A stretch of DNA of 22,847 nt from CAZQIC01 sp964593555 (GCA_964593555.1 CAZQIC010000073.1:1-22847); one strand, 5' to 3'; shown: positions 13,928 through 22,407, counted from the stretch's first letter. Numbers and translations are program-made. Notes: generated by a model not told the origin, from the letters alone.

Positions 13928-16900
13928 TTACCTGATCAGACTTACGTTGCCTGTTTTATCAATCTGTTCACCCTTATTAGTTGTTCCGGAAAATCTATAA
14001 CAAAACACACCCGAATTAGCCAGTTTCTCTTTAACATAACCATTCCATCCTATTTGCTGATCTTCACTTTGAAAAACTTGTTCTCCCCATCGATCATATA
14101 TTACAAGAAAAAATGAATTAAAACAATTTCCGTAAACATTGAATACGTCGTTTTCCTGATCGTCATTTGGTGAAAACGCATTTGGGATAAAATAATCTGA
14201 ACAAAGTTCCTCTACAATTACAGTAACAGAATCGATTTTTGTACAACCTTCGGAATCAGTTGTTACAATATAATATTTTGTGGTACTTGTTGGAGACGCA
14301 GTTGGAGATGGGCAGTCCACGCAACTCAAGCCCGATGAAGGTGTCCAGGAATATGAACCGCTTCCCGATGCAGTGATAACAGTGCTGGTGCCTTTTATTA
14401 TTGTAATATTTGAACTAACTGTTAAGGTGGGAGTTTGGACTGTAACGGATACTGTTGATGTATTTGTGCATCCACCGGCATCCGTACCAGTTACAGTATA
14501 ATTTGTTGTTATGCCGGGTGATGCTGTTACACTCGATCCCGTAGTGGAGCTTAATCCCATTGAGGGGTTCCAGGAATATGTTGCTACGCCGGATGCTGTT
14601 AATGTTGCTTGTTCTCCGCTGCATATAGAATCATTTGCAGATGTTGTAACAGTTGGCAAAGAACCAATATTGGTTGTTATATAATTATTTTTCGTGAGTG
14701 AGTCGCTAAAGCAGGGAGTAACTATCTTGAGTTTTACATCAAATGAGCCAGTGGCATTATAAGTAATATTGTTAGGGTAACGATCTGTGGAGGAAGAGGG
14801 TGTTCCTCCTGTAAAAGTCCATTGCCATAATACTCCTGTGGTATCGCATGTGGTAATGGTAGGCGTAAAACTTGTTATTCCTGCAGTGCCGCAAGGGATA
14901 TTGGTGAGGTTGGCGGAAAAATTAATAGTAGGTGCGGTTCCACATCTGTCCGGACACATTGCTGCGAGAATAAAATCATACGACCCTCCTCCATATGCTG
15001 TTTGATAGGCGCCCGGTGTCGTGGGGTATGGTCCGCCGTTGGTCATTCCGGTCATAAACAATTGTCCTTTGCTAAGACTTAATAAACCTCCGCTTCCAGA
15101 GGCTTCGGTCATGGCCCCGCCGAGGTAACTCAGAAAAATTCTGGCACCAGCCGGTGAAAATTTTCCAAAAAAGTGATCGGTATTTCCTCCGTAAGAAGTT
15201 TGGTAAGCGCATGAGGTAGTAATAGGAAAATTTAAACTTGATGTTTCGCCAAAAGTGTAAATGTTATTATCGCAGTCCGTTACTACGCTTGATCCTCCGT
15301 ATTCTGTTTGATTTCCTCCTATATATGTTGCCCATGCACGCGTAGTTCCTGTACTGTTAAACTTAACTAAATACGCATCCTTTATGCCGCCTCCATAGGC
15401 AAATTGAAACGACCCTGCAGATATGGGTAAGCCGCTGCTGGTGTAGCCTGTGAAAATTACATTGTTTAAATTGTCGGTGGTAATTCCTCTTGCAAGTGTA
15501 CCCGAAGCACCGCCGTAATATGTATCCCAAATTCTTGTAGTTCCGGCTGAATTGAATTTAGCAATGAGCGCATTGTAGTTTGCACCACCGGCGTTTGCCG
15601 GTTGAAATGCGCCGGGCAGAAGAGGAAGGTTAGTTGATGCTGTTAACCCCGAAATATAAATATCATTGGTGCCTGATTCAAAAGTTATACCCGAAGATGC
15701 ATCATAATCTGTTCCTCCATAATATGTACACCAGGTGCGTGTTCCGCCTGGAGTAAATTTTGCCAACAACGCATCGAAGGAAGTTCCTCCTGCATAGTTT
15801 TGTTGAAAGACACCTGCGGTGCCAAGTCCTGTTGTGTTAGAAAAGCCGCTTGAAATAATATCTCCATTGCCGTCAACTTTTACATTGGCAAGGTAATCAT
15901 GTCCTGTTGTGCCAAAGTAGGTGCACCATATTCTATTGCCAGTAGCATCTAATCGCAATACGAAACCATCGTAAGATCCGCCTCCATATATTCCCTGGAA
16001 AGGTGCTGCGCTTAATGGAAAAGGATCGGAGTAAGTTCCTCCAACCACAACAAGTTCATCCCCATCATTAGCAATTGCACTTCCATAATCGCCTCCGGTG
16101 CCTCCATAATAAGTTGACCAAATGCGGTTACCATTCGCGCCAAATTTTACAACAGTAACATCAACAGCACCTCCAAATGCTGTTTGATAAACTCCTTGTG
16201 TTATAGGAAAAACATTTGCATTCATATTTCCGGTCACTATCACATTTCCCGTTACATCATTGCATAAACCATAAACATAATCTGTACTTGTATTACCATA
16301 AAGTGTAGCCCAGGGGTCAATTACTAATTCGTATGATTTATTGTAATTGCCAATTCGAAAGGAAACAGTTTTTCCATTTATTTCGTATGCTCCTTTTACG
16401 TCGATTATTTTTCCATTGATGTTTTGATATATTCTTGGGATATTTTCTGTTAATATTTCGTTGCCGCTTTTAATAAGCAATTGTTCGTTTTTAATAGACA
16501 GATTTTCAATGCCATCATATTTTATTTTTATTTGTGAAGGATTCGCACCAGGTTTTACAAGGATATCATATTTAAAACCGGATTCATTTGTTTTATAACG
16601 CACATCAATGCCATTGTACAAATTTTTACAAAGTACATTTTTGCAGGACATTACATTTTTAATTCCCTGCGGGCAATGAGCGAGATAATAATTGCTGTAT
16701 TCAGTTTGAACATTCTCTGTTTCTATGATCGTATTTTGATTTGCATTTTCGAAGCTGGCATCGATCCGTAAAAAAACATCTGAATAGTTTTCTCTTTCTG
16801 CACCAGCAACAATTACTTCTGAAATGTCAGGTCTTTTACTTCTATTGGCAATAACATAACTGAATCCGAAATTTTTTAAATAAACAGTAGTGTTGCTGGT

Positions 16901-17056
16901 ATTTGTATAAAATAAAATATCATTCCTTACTTTTTGATCACTGTCCGCAATTTGTCCCTTGTTCTCTGTAAAAGCAGCAGTCGATTTTAATTGGGATGAG
17001 TAACTATGTAAGCTGTTCAATGAAAGCAACAAAAAAATAATTAATGTTTTTTTCAT
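13928..17056 (-). CDS. Large secreted protein: SBBP beta-propeller, PKD/Ig-like domains, T9SS type B sorting domain
   Basis: The product has 1042 residues. Residues 1-20 are a signal peptide. Residues ~28-245 form the beta-rich N-terminal domain (starts AAFTENKGQI, contains FKYDILVKPGANPSQIKIKYDG) that commonly precedes SBBP repeats in Bacteroidota. Residues ~249-695 hold seven repeats of about 64 residues, each opening with a W-x-T-Y-x-GG-type strand. A PKD-like domain follows (~705-790; LWQWTFTGGTPSSS), then two Ig-like modules (~797-873 and ~874-950) with the recurring YSW-P core. The end (~952-1042: FIPNAFSPNDDQENDVFNVYG, IYDRWGEQVF, GWNG) is the gliding-motility-type (CHU_C) T9SS type B sorting domain, so the protein should pass the outer membrane and stay on or leave the surface. 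It starts 27 bases after the lpd stop. No enzyme motif is seen, and adhesion or scaffold is inference. Confidence 0.92.
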   Translation of the reverse strand: MKKTLIIFLLLSLNSLHSYSSQLKSTAAFTENKGQIADSDQKVRNDILFYTNTSNTTVYLKNFGFSYVIANRSKRPDISEVIVAGAERENYSDVFLRIDASFENANQNTIIETENVQTEYSNYYLAHCPQGIKNVMSCKNVLCKNLYNGIDVRYKTNESGFKYDILVKPGANPSQIKIKYDGIENLSIKNEQLLIKSGNEILTENIPRIYQNINGKIIDVKGAYEINGKTVSFRIGNYNKSYELVIDPWATLYGNTSTDYVYGLCNDVTGNVIVTGNMNANVFPITQGVYQTAFGGAVDVTVVKFGANGNRIWSTYYGGTGGDYGSAIANDGDELVVVGGTYSDPFPLSAAPFQGIYGGGSYDGFVLRLDATGNRIWCTYFGTTGHDYLANVKVDGNGDIISSGFSNTTGLGTAGVFQQNYAGGTSFDALLAKFTPGGTRTWCTYYGGTDYDASSGITFESGTNDIYISGLTASTNLPLLPGAFQPANAGGANYNALIAKFNSAGTTRIWDTYYGGASGTLARGITTDNLNNVIFTGYTSSGLPISAGSFQFAYGGGIKDAYLVKFNSTGTTRAWATYIGGNQTEYGGSSVVTDCDNNIYTFGETSSLNFPITTSCAYQTSYGGNTDHFFGKFSPAGARIFLSYLGGAMTEASGSGGLLSLSKGQLFMTGMTNGGPYPTTPGAYQTAYGGGSYDFILAAMCPDRCGTAPTINFSANLTNIPCGTAGITSFTPTITTCDTTGVLWQWTFTGGTPSSSTDRYPNNITYNATGSFDVKLKIVTPCFSDSLTKNNYITTNIGSLPTVTTSANDSICSGEQATLTASGVATYSWNPSMGLSSTTGSSVTASPGITTNYTVTGTDAGGCTNTSTVSVTVQTPTLTVSSNITIIKGTSTVITASGSGSYSWTPSSGLSCVDCPSPTASPTSTTKYYIVTTDSEGCTKIDSVTVIVEELCSDYFIPNAFSPNDDQENDVFNVYGNCFNSFFLVIYDRWGEQVFQSEDQQIGWNGYVKEKLANSGVFCYRFSGTTNKGEQIDKTGNVSLIR
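14965..16312 (-). repeat. Seven SBBP-type repeats in the secreted protein
   Basis: Seven diverged units of about 64 codons each open with versions of (I/T/A)WxTYYGG: WATLYG, IWSTYYGG, IWCTYFGT, TWCTYYGG, IWDTYYGG, AWATYIGG and FLSYLGG. Each also carries a GxFQxxYGGG-like turn and a DAxLxKF-like strand. Seven units of this size fit one closed seven-bladed beta-propeller. Repeats are clear in protein and only partial in DNA, so the duplication is old. Confidence 0.82.
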
Positions 17057-17083
17057 TTTGGAAATGGCCGGTAAATAAAATTA

Positions 17084-18472
17084 TTAAAGATGAATTACTT
17101 CACCATAAGCAGCAGCTGTAGCTTCCATCACCGCTTCACTCATAGTAGGGTGGGGGTGAATCGTTTTTATCATTTCGTGTCCTGTTGTTTCCAGTTTACG
17201 CGCAGCAACAATTTCGGCAATCATTTCGGTTACGTTGGCACCGATCATATGTGCGCCTAATAATTCACCATATTTTGCATCGTAAATCACTTTTACAAAA
17301 CCATCTTTCGCACCTGCGGCGCTTGCTTTTCCTGAAGCTGAGAATGGAAACTTGCCAACTTTAATTTCATATCCTTTTTCTTTGGCAGCCTTTTCGGTAT
17401 AACCAACAGATGCAATTTCCGGCTGACAATAAGTGCACCCGGGAATATTATTGTAATCAATAGCTTCAGGATTATGTCCTGCAATTTTTTCAACACAGGT
17501 AATGCCTTCTGCACTTGCAACGTGTGCTAATGCTTGTCCGCCAACACAATCGCCAATTGCATAATATCCAGGTATATTAGTTTGATAATATGGATTAGTT
17601 AATATTTTTCCTTTGTCAGTTGCAATTCCTACATCTTCCAATCCAAGATTTTCGAGATTGGCCTGGATACCCACAGCGGAAAGAACAATATCACACTCAA
17701 TAGTTTCGTTTCCTTTTTTTGTTTTCACATTTACTTTGCAGCCTGTTCCTTTTGTATCAACCGACTCTACACTTGCTTCCGTCATTATACTAATGCCAGC
17801 TTTTTTGAATGATCTTTCCAATTGTTTTGATACTTCTTCATCTTCAACCGGAACAATGTTTGGCATAAATTCAACAACTGTTACCTTGGTTCCCATTGTT
17901 GCATAGAAGTAAGCAAACTCAACACCAATTGCTCCTGAACCTACTACCACCATTGATTTTGGCTGAGTTGGAAGATTCATTGCTTCACGATATCCTATTA
18001 TTTTTTTTTCGTCCTGCGGTATGTTTGGTAATTGTCTTGATCTTGCACCAACAGCAATAATAATATGGCTAGCGGAAAGAGTAGAGGTTTTTCCATCCTC
18101 TCCTTTTACTTCAACTTGTTTGCCTGGTTTTACTTTTGCTGCTCCTTTTATAACTTCAATTTTATTCTTCTTCATCAAAAACTGAACACCTTTACTCATG
18201 CCGTCTGCAACGCCTCTTGAACGCTTTACTACAGAAGCAAAATCAGCTTTTATATTATCAGCACTAATTCCATAATCACCTGCGTGATTTAAATATTCGA
18301 ATACCTGGGCACTTTTTAATAATGCTTTTGTTGGAATACAGCCCCAGTTCAAACAAATACCACCTAATTCGGCTTTTTCTATTACGGCTGTTTTTAGTCC
18401 CAATTGCGATGCTCTTATTGCTGCAACGTAACCTCCGGGTCCGCTTCCTATTACAATTAAATCGAAATTCAT
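17084..18472 (-). CDS. lpdA: Dihydrolipoyl dehydrogenase (E3)
   Basis: This FAD enzyme reoxidises dihydrolipoamide with NAD+ in pyruvate, 2-oxoglutarate or branched-chain dehydrogenase complexes and in glycine cleavage. The 462-residue protein is full length. It shows the FAD-binding GSGPGGYVAAIRASQLG (9-25), the redox pair in GGICLNWGCIPTK (Cys40, Cys45), the NAD-binding GSGAIGVEFAYFY, the second FAD site YAIGDCVGG, and the C-terminal active-site HPHPTMSEAVMEA with His441 and Glu446. No E1 or E2 gene is near, so it probably serves several complexes. It is divergent from the M61 peptidase gene across a 111-base region. The large secreted protein gene follows it by 27 bases, a functionally odd pairing. 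Confidence 0.97.
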   Translation of the reverse strand: MNFDLIVIGSGPGGYVAAIRASQLGLKTAVIEKAELGGICLNWGCIPTKALLKSAQVFEYLNHAGDYGISADNIKADFASVVKRSRGVADGMSKGVQFLMKKNKIEVIKGAAKVKPGKQVEVKGEDGKTSTLSASHIIIAVGARSRQLPNIPQDEKKIIGYREAMNLPTQPKSMVVVGSGAIGVEFAYFYATMGTKVTVVEFMPNIVPVEDEEVSKQLERSFKKAGISIMTEASVESVDTKGTGCKVNVKTKKGNETIECDIVLSAVGIQANLENLGLEDVGIATDKGKILTNPYYQTNIPGYYAIGDCVGGQALAHVASAEGITCVEKIAGHNPEAIDYNNIPGCTYCQPEIASVGYTEKAAKEKGYEIKVGKFPFSASGKASAAGAKDGFVKVIYDAKYGELLGAHMIGANVTEMIAEIVAARKLETTGHEMIKTIHPHPTMSEAVMEATAAAYGEVIHL

Positions 18473-18500
18473 ATTGATTGTTGATTATTAGTTGATACCC

Positions 18501-18563
18501 TAAAAATAGTAAAAAACTACATAGCTCATTTTACTTATTTCCCTAATAATTTCACTATTTTTA
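18501..18563. promoter_or_regulatory. Divergent promoter region of lpdA and the M61 gene with mirrored ACTATTTTTA
   Basis: TAAAAATAGT (18501-18510) and ACTATTTTTA (18554-18563) are perfect 10-bp inverted copies, 43 bases apart. Read toward each gene, TATTTTTA lies 28 bases before the lpdA start and 20 bases before the M61 start. Each differs from the -7 consensus TAnnTTTG only in the last base. No good -33 TTG is found for either, so their use as two promoters is a guess from symmetry and position. Confidence 0.3.
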
Positions 18564-18583
18564 CTCATTAAGAAGTTATCTCA

Positions 18584-20332
18584 ATGAAGTATATCTATTC
18601 CTTTCAAAAACCTCAGCAGCACCTTGTTGACATTGAGATTATTGCTGAAAATATTAATGAAGCTGTTACTGTAATTCAGCTTCCAGCATGGCGTCCGGGT
18701 AGATATGAGTTGGGGAATTTTGCGAAGAATATTCAAAAGTTTAATGTGTTTGATAGGGCTGGTAAGGAATTGTCCTTTAAGAAAATCACTAAAGATCGTT
18801 GGGAGGTTGATACTAAAGGGGTAAAAGAGCTACACATAAAATATAATTATTTTGCCAATGAACTTAATGCAGGTTCCACATTTTTGGATGAACAACAATT
18901 TTATGTTAACCCTGTTAATTGCAGTGTTTTTATTCCAAACAGGATTGATGAAAAATGTGATGTAACTATTGTTTCTCCCTGGAACAAGAGAGTTGCGACG
19001 GGCATGAAACGAGAGGGAATTAGTGAGTCGAAGAATGGACTGTACGAACATAAATTTTCCATAAAAGATTACCACGAATTAGCAGATAGTCCTTTTGTTG
19101 CGAGTGATACAATTAAACACAATATGTTTGTGTTGGATGGTGTGGAATTTCATTTTTGGTTCCAGGGAGAATGTAAGCCTGAATGGGCAAAGATCATCAA
19201 TGATTTTTTCATTTTTATAAATGAGCAATTTGTAATGATGAAGGAATTTCCCTTGACCAGTTACAATTTTATTTTCCAAATATTGCCAATACGATTTTAT
19301 CATGGGGTGGAGCACGTAACTTCAACTGTTATTGGCTTAGGCCCGGGATATGGAATAATGCATGGTGATATTTTTGATGATCTGTTAGGAGTCAGTTGTC
19401 ATGAATTGTTTCACGTATGGAACGTGAAAACAATTCGTCCGGTTGAGATGCATCCGTATGATTATACAAAGGAAAATTACTCGCGAACCGGATATGTTTA
19501 TGAAGGCGCAACAACTTATTATGGAGATTTAATCTTATACAGGTCTGGTGTGTTTTCTGACGATGATTATTTTAAAACATTTAATCAACGCTTGCAGTTG
19601 CACTTTGATAATTTTGGAAGAACAAATATGTCTGTTGCCGATTCCTCTTTTGATACCTGGCTGGATGGCTATGTTCCGGGAATTCCAAATAGAAAAACTT
19701 CGATTTATCACGAGGGAAGTTTAATTTCTTTTATGCTGGATATGATCATTCGCAAAAATTCTGAAGGCAAAAATTCATTGGATCATGTAATGCGTGAATT
19801 ATATTATGAATATGCGAAGAAGGATAAAGGATATACTGCCGAAGATTATAAAAATATTGTCGAAAAATATGCGGGTATTTCGCTGACAACTTTTTTCGAT
19901 TCGTATGTAAATGGTGTTCAACCTTATGATGAAGCGTTGAAAAGCTGCCTGGAGGAAATTGGATGTGAAATGAGTGCTGTTCCATCATCAAAATATCACG
20001 AGTCGCATTACGGTTTTAAAATTATAGAAGGGCAGCCCGATAAAGTGTTAGCGGTTTATCCGGCATCAATCGCGGAAAAATCAGGTTTGTATATCGGGGA
20101 TGATATTATTGCAATTAACTCGATTCCTGTTAAAGGTAATTTAATGGATTGGTGCAATTATTTTGCCGGGAAGGATGTTGTTTTAACTGTTTTGTCTTCC
20201 GGTTTAATTAAAAATGTTTCACTAACTTCAGGGAAAGAGGTTTATTATAAACGCTACAGCGTAGTAAAAAGTGCTTCTGTAAACGACGCGCAAAAACAAG
20301 CTTACCGTAACTGGAGTGGCAGGAAATTTTAA
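18584..20332 (+). CDS. M61 family metallopeptidase with PDZ domain
   Basis: The product has 582 residues and no signal peptide, so it is probably cytoplasmic. The N-terminal beta domain (about 1-165; LPAWRPGRYELGNFAKNIQ) is typical of M61 glycyl-aminopeptidase relatives. The catalytic domain has the zinc motif HELFH (His273, Glu274, His277) followed by WNVKTIRP, and the third ligand is probably Glu307 in YVYEGATTYYGD. This is the gluzincin layout. A PDZ-like domain lies at about 470-560 (YGFKIIEGQPDKVLAVYPASIAEKSGLYIGDDIIAIN). M61 enzymes remove N-terminal Gly or Ala, and the natural substrates of the bacterial ones are mostly unknown. The start codon fits the family's usual short lead-in. 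A gap of 140 bases separates it from the next gene. Confidence 0.93.
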   Translation: MKYIYSFQKPQQHLVDIEIIAENINEAVTVIQLPAWRPGRYELGNFAKNIQKFNVFDRAGKELSFKKITKDRWEVDTKGVKELHIKYNYFANELNAGSTFLDEQQFYVNPVNCSVFIPNRIDEKCDVTIVSPWNKRVATGMKREGISESKNGLYEHKFSIKDYHELADSPFVASDTIKHNMFVLDGVEFHFWFQGECKPEWAKIINDFFIFINEQFVMMKEFPLTSYNFIFQILPIRFYHGVEHVTSTVIGLGPGYGIMHGDIFDDLLGVSCHELFHVWNVKTIRPVEMHPYDYTKENYSRTGYVYEGATTYYGDLILYRSGVFSDDDYFKTFNQRLQLHFDNFGRTNMSVADSSFDTWLDGYVPGIPNRKTSIYHEGSLISFMLDMIIRKNSEGKNSLDHVMRELYYEYAKKDKGYTAEDYKNIVEKYAGISLTTFFDSYVNGVQPYDEALKSCLEEIGCEMSAVPSSKYHESHYGFKIIEGQPDKVLAVYPASIAEKSGLYIGDDIIAINSIPVKGNLMDWCNYFAGKDVVLTVLSSGLIKNVSLTSGKEVYYKRYSVVKSASVNDAQKQAYRNWSGRKF

Positions 20333-20472
20333 TGAATACATTGTCTGATTCCTTATTCCCCTATCCTTTTCTCTCTTAATAACTAATGCTAAAATGTTAA
20401 TAAATTGGGAGTAGTTCAATTTGCCTGCACTGTTATTTGTCGTTTTTTTACCGCAACAAATAAAAATTAAAC

Positions 20473-20961
20473 ATGGAACAAACAGCCACAACACAAACAA
20501 TTGAAACACCGGCCGCACCAAAGCGTCCAACTTTTTTAACAGTTTTATGTATTTTAAGTTTTGTAGGAATTGGTTTTGGAATACTTGGTTCTATCCCAAG
20601 CTTATTCATGGCTGACACCATGAATACTATGATGCAAATGTCAGAAGGCATGGAGGGCGCTGAGGCAATGGAAAGTATGCCGGGTATGGAGTTGGCAATG
20701 ATGACAATGAAACACGCAAAAACAATTGCTCTTATAGGGATTTTGGCGAATCTTATATGTCTCGCTGGGGTATTGATGATGTGGAAACAGAAAAAGACAG
20801 GTTACTATATTTATGTTGTTGCGGAAATAATCCCAATTATAACAACATTTGCGTTAATAGGTGCAGGTGGGCTTTTTGCAGGTGCAATGGCATCTCTTGC
20901 GGCAATCTTCCCTTTGGCATTTATTGTTATGTATGGGCTTAACTTAAAACATATGAGCTAA
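20473..20961 (+). CDS. Small four-helix membrane protein with Met-rich segment
   Basis: The product has 162 residues, and I cannot give it a function. Residues 1-18 are polar and Thr/Pro/Ala-rich. Hydrophobic helices lie at about 20-46, 84-101, 111-132 and 135-155. Between the first two, residues 46-80 hold twelve methionines in a Met/Glu/Gly-rich segment (MNTMMQMSEGMEG, then ESMPGMELAMMTMKH). Similar small membrane proteins are common in Bacteroidota and usually remain unnamed. The 140-base upstream gap has no strong promoter match, but an 8-bp inverted repeat (TTATTTGT 20433-20440 and ACAAATAA 20456-20463) lies just before the start. The gene ends 12 bases before a strong bidirectional terminator, so it may be read together with the M61 gene or alone. 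Confidence 0.75.
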   Translation: MEQTATTQTIETPAAPKRPTFLTVLCILSFVGIGFGILGSIPSLFMADTMNTMMQMSEGMEGAEAMESMPGMELAMMTMKHAKTIALIGILANLICLAGVLMMWKQKKTGYYIYVVAEIIPIITTFALIGAGGLFAGAMASLAAIFPLAFIVMYGLNLKHMS

Positions 20962-20972
20962 GAAAATTTTTT

Positions 20973-21020
20973 AGCTTAAAACAAAAAGGATCCGCTTGCG
21001 GATCCTTTTTGTTTTAAGCT
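20973..21020. terminator. Bidirectional intrinsic terminator (perfect 23-bp inverted repeat)
   Basis: Arms at 20973-20995 and 20998-21020 are perfect inverted copies with a two-base loop. The core GGATCCGC/GCGGATCC is flanked by A-runs on one side and T-runs on the other, so both strands read as stem plus U-tract. It separates the convergent plus-strand membrane protein gene and ridA, and one arm contains the last codon and the stop of ridA. Confidence 0.9.
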
Positions 21021-21391
21021 ACTGCTGTTACCGAAATTTCAACATTTACATTTAATGGTAACTTGGATACCTGTACAGTTTCCCTTGCTGGAAAATCGCC
21101 GGTAAAATAAGAGCCATATATTTCATTTACTGAGGCAAAATTGTCCATACTGGTAAGGAAAATAGTTGTCTTCACTACATTTTTGAAATCCATTCCGGCA
21201 TCTGTAAGTATACCTTTAATATTTTCCATCACCTGTTTGGTTTCGCTCTTAATGTCTCCTAATATAAGTTCTCCGCTTACCGGGTGTTTACCTACCTGGC
21301 CGGAAACAAATAACATTCCGTTTACTAAAACTCCATGACTGTAAGGTCCGATAGGAGCCGGGGCATTTTTTGATGTGATTATTTTTTTCAT
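21014..21391 (-). CDS. ridA: RidA family enamine/imine deaminase
   Basis: RidA hydrolyses reactive enamines and imines made by PLP enzymes (for example 2-aminoacrylate) before they damage other proteins. It works as a cytoplasmic trimer. The start at 21391 gives 125 residues beginning MKKIITSKNAPAPIGPYSHG, the usual N-terminus. A frame open 13 codons further upstream would overlap the preceding gene and lacks family support. Visible signatures are IGPYSHG, FVSGQVG, the long helix IKSETKQVMENIKGIL and the end FPARETVQVSKLPLNVNVEIS, in which the Arg is the substrate carboxylate-binding residue. It starts one base after the stop of the exosortase-partner gene and so is probably translated from the same mRNA. 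Its stop is inside the terminator stem. A link to protein sorting is not obvious, and it may be an operon passenger. Confidence 0.93.
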   Translation of the reverse strand: MKKIITSKNAPAPIGPYSHGVLVNGMLFVSGQVGKHPVSGELILGDIKSETKQVMENIKGILTDAGMDFKNVVKTTIFLTSMDNFASVNEIYGSYFTGDFPARETVQVSKLPLNVNVEISVTAVA

Positions 21392-21392
21392 T

Positions 21393-21875
21393 TTATTGGC
21401 TATTTTCTGTTTGTAATAACTTGATCGCAAATATAAGTATCATTAGTGGTATTGGTGATTGAGCCATGCCCATTAAAAATCTGGAAGTTTTATAGGTCCA
21501 GGTATTGTCGTTTAATAATATCCCAATAAGGGTCAACATACATGAAAGTACAATAAGGAAGGTATAAAGAATGAAAAGCGGTTTGAAGATATTTTTTTGA
21601 GAAAATAAAAATCTGAGTGTGTAAAAGGAAACAGCAAAATAAAAACAGCTGAACATAACTGTTAATAACCATTTCAGGTAATATAATTGCTTATAACTGT
21701 AGTTGAATAAAAACTGAAGCCTTTTATCTACTCCATGTTGTAATTTGTACTGTTTGTGAGCTATGTAATAAAGTGCGTCGTTAAGATTAACAAAAATAAA
21801 ATCCCGTAAATATCCAAGGAAGAAAAAGGCAAGAATAGCAGCGATGAAAAGGAGCGCTTTTTTTTTATTTCTCAT
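21393..21875 (-). CDS. Exosortase-associated membrane protein (XrtX/XrtF partner type)
   Basis: With the start at 21875 (MRNKKKALLF) the protein has 160 residues, and an upstream Met at 21899 would add eight. I prefer the shorter form because it puts positive charge directly before the first helix and overlaps the exosortase gene by only 11 bases. There are about four hydrophobic segments. After the first (LLFIAAILAFFFLGYLRDFIFVNLN) comes a soluble stretch with many aromatic and basic residues (YYIAHKQYKLQHGVDKRLQFLFNY), then three more helices. Bacteroidota exosortases of the XrtF and XrtX groups are regularly followed by a small membrane protein like this, and the size, helix count, RDFIFVNLN start and position all fit. 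Its role in sorting is unknown. Assignment rests on context plus pattern memory, not on an alignment. Confidence 0.72.
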   Translation of the reverse strand: MRNKKKALLFIAAILAFFFLGYLRDFIFVNLNDALYYIAHKQYKLQHGVDKRLQFLFNYSYKQLYYLKWLLTVMFSCFYFAVSFYTLRFLFSQKNIFKPLFILYTFLIVLSCMLTLIGILLNDNTWTYKTSRFLMGMAQSPIPLMILIFAIKLLQTENSQ

Positions 21876-22407
21876 TGGGTTTGCCTGTGATATTGCCAAT
21901 TTTATAATCAGATAATTTATTTGCCCAAATCATCCAAAGCAAAAATATATAACCGTACATAATAATATTAAAAACATAGGTATGATTAAATTCGGTCCAT
22001 TCTATAAAATTGTGTTGTACTACAGCTAGTCCAACTACGCGCAAAATATTTAAGATCTGGATACTGATTATCCCCAGCGGGATATACCATAATTTTTTTT
22101 CCCATGATCCAGGATATGCAATTACAAATACACTGAATAATGCAAAAAGTTCAACTCCGTTGCATTTGTCTCCTATCCAAAGTCCGGGTGTGCCATCAAT
22201 ACCCAATAATCTTTCTTCGCCGGTAAATGTTGTGTAATTAAAAGCATGCAAAATATAGTTGCTGATAAGTATGGTGTTGTCAACTACAAAAAGATCGAGC
22301 CAGTGCTGAGGTTTGACTTTGAATTCATACAAAATATACCAGCACAGGTAAACGCTAAATCCAATAATAAGGAATTTGATAAAAGGATTTTTGAAAGAGA
22401 AATTCAT
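21865..22407 (-). CDS. Exosortase/archaeosortase family protein, XrtX-like
   Basis: The 180-residue integral membrane protein has about five hydrophobic helices. The exosortase catalytic triad is visible: Cys82 in IGDKCNGVELFALF, Arg123 in LNILRVVGL, and His142 in FNHTYVFNIIMYGY. Exosortases are membrane cysteine transpeptidase-like enzymes that cut substrates after a short C-terminal signal next to a helix and basic tail (PEP-CTERM in Proteobacteria). The short size and the CNGVELFAL block fit the Bacteroidota XrtX/XrtF group, and XrtX is preferred because a PID-CTERM-like cargo is the gene before it. The start is 18 bases after that gene's stop, with a terminator-like palindrome in the gap. 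The end overlaps the partner membrane protein. The specific subgroup needs a profile search, but the superfamily is secure. Confidence 0.88.
   Translation of the reverse strand: MNFSFKNPFIKFLIIGFSVYLCWYILYEFKVKPQHWLDLFVVDNTILISNYILHAFNYTTFTGEERLLGIDGTPGLWIGDKCNGVELFALFSVFVIAYPGSWEKKLWYIPLGIISIQILNILRVVGLAVVQHNFIEWTEFNHTYVFNIIMYGYIFLLWMIWANKLSDYKIGNITGKPNEK

Noticed and set aside
14965..16312. Regular repeats that could suggest a CRISPR array or tandem DNA repeats
   Set aside because: Units are about 190 bases, diverged in DNA and in frame. They are protein beta-propeller repeats.
20433..20463. 8-bp inverted repeat before the small membrane protein as a riboswitch or terminator
   Set aside because: The stem is AT-only with a 15-base loop and no T-run in the right place. 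Chance is enough to explain it in this base composition.
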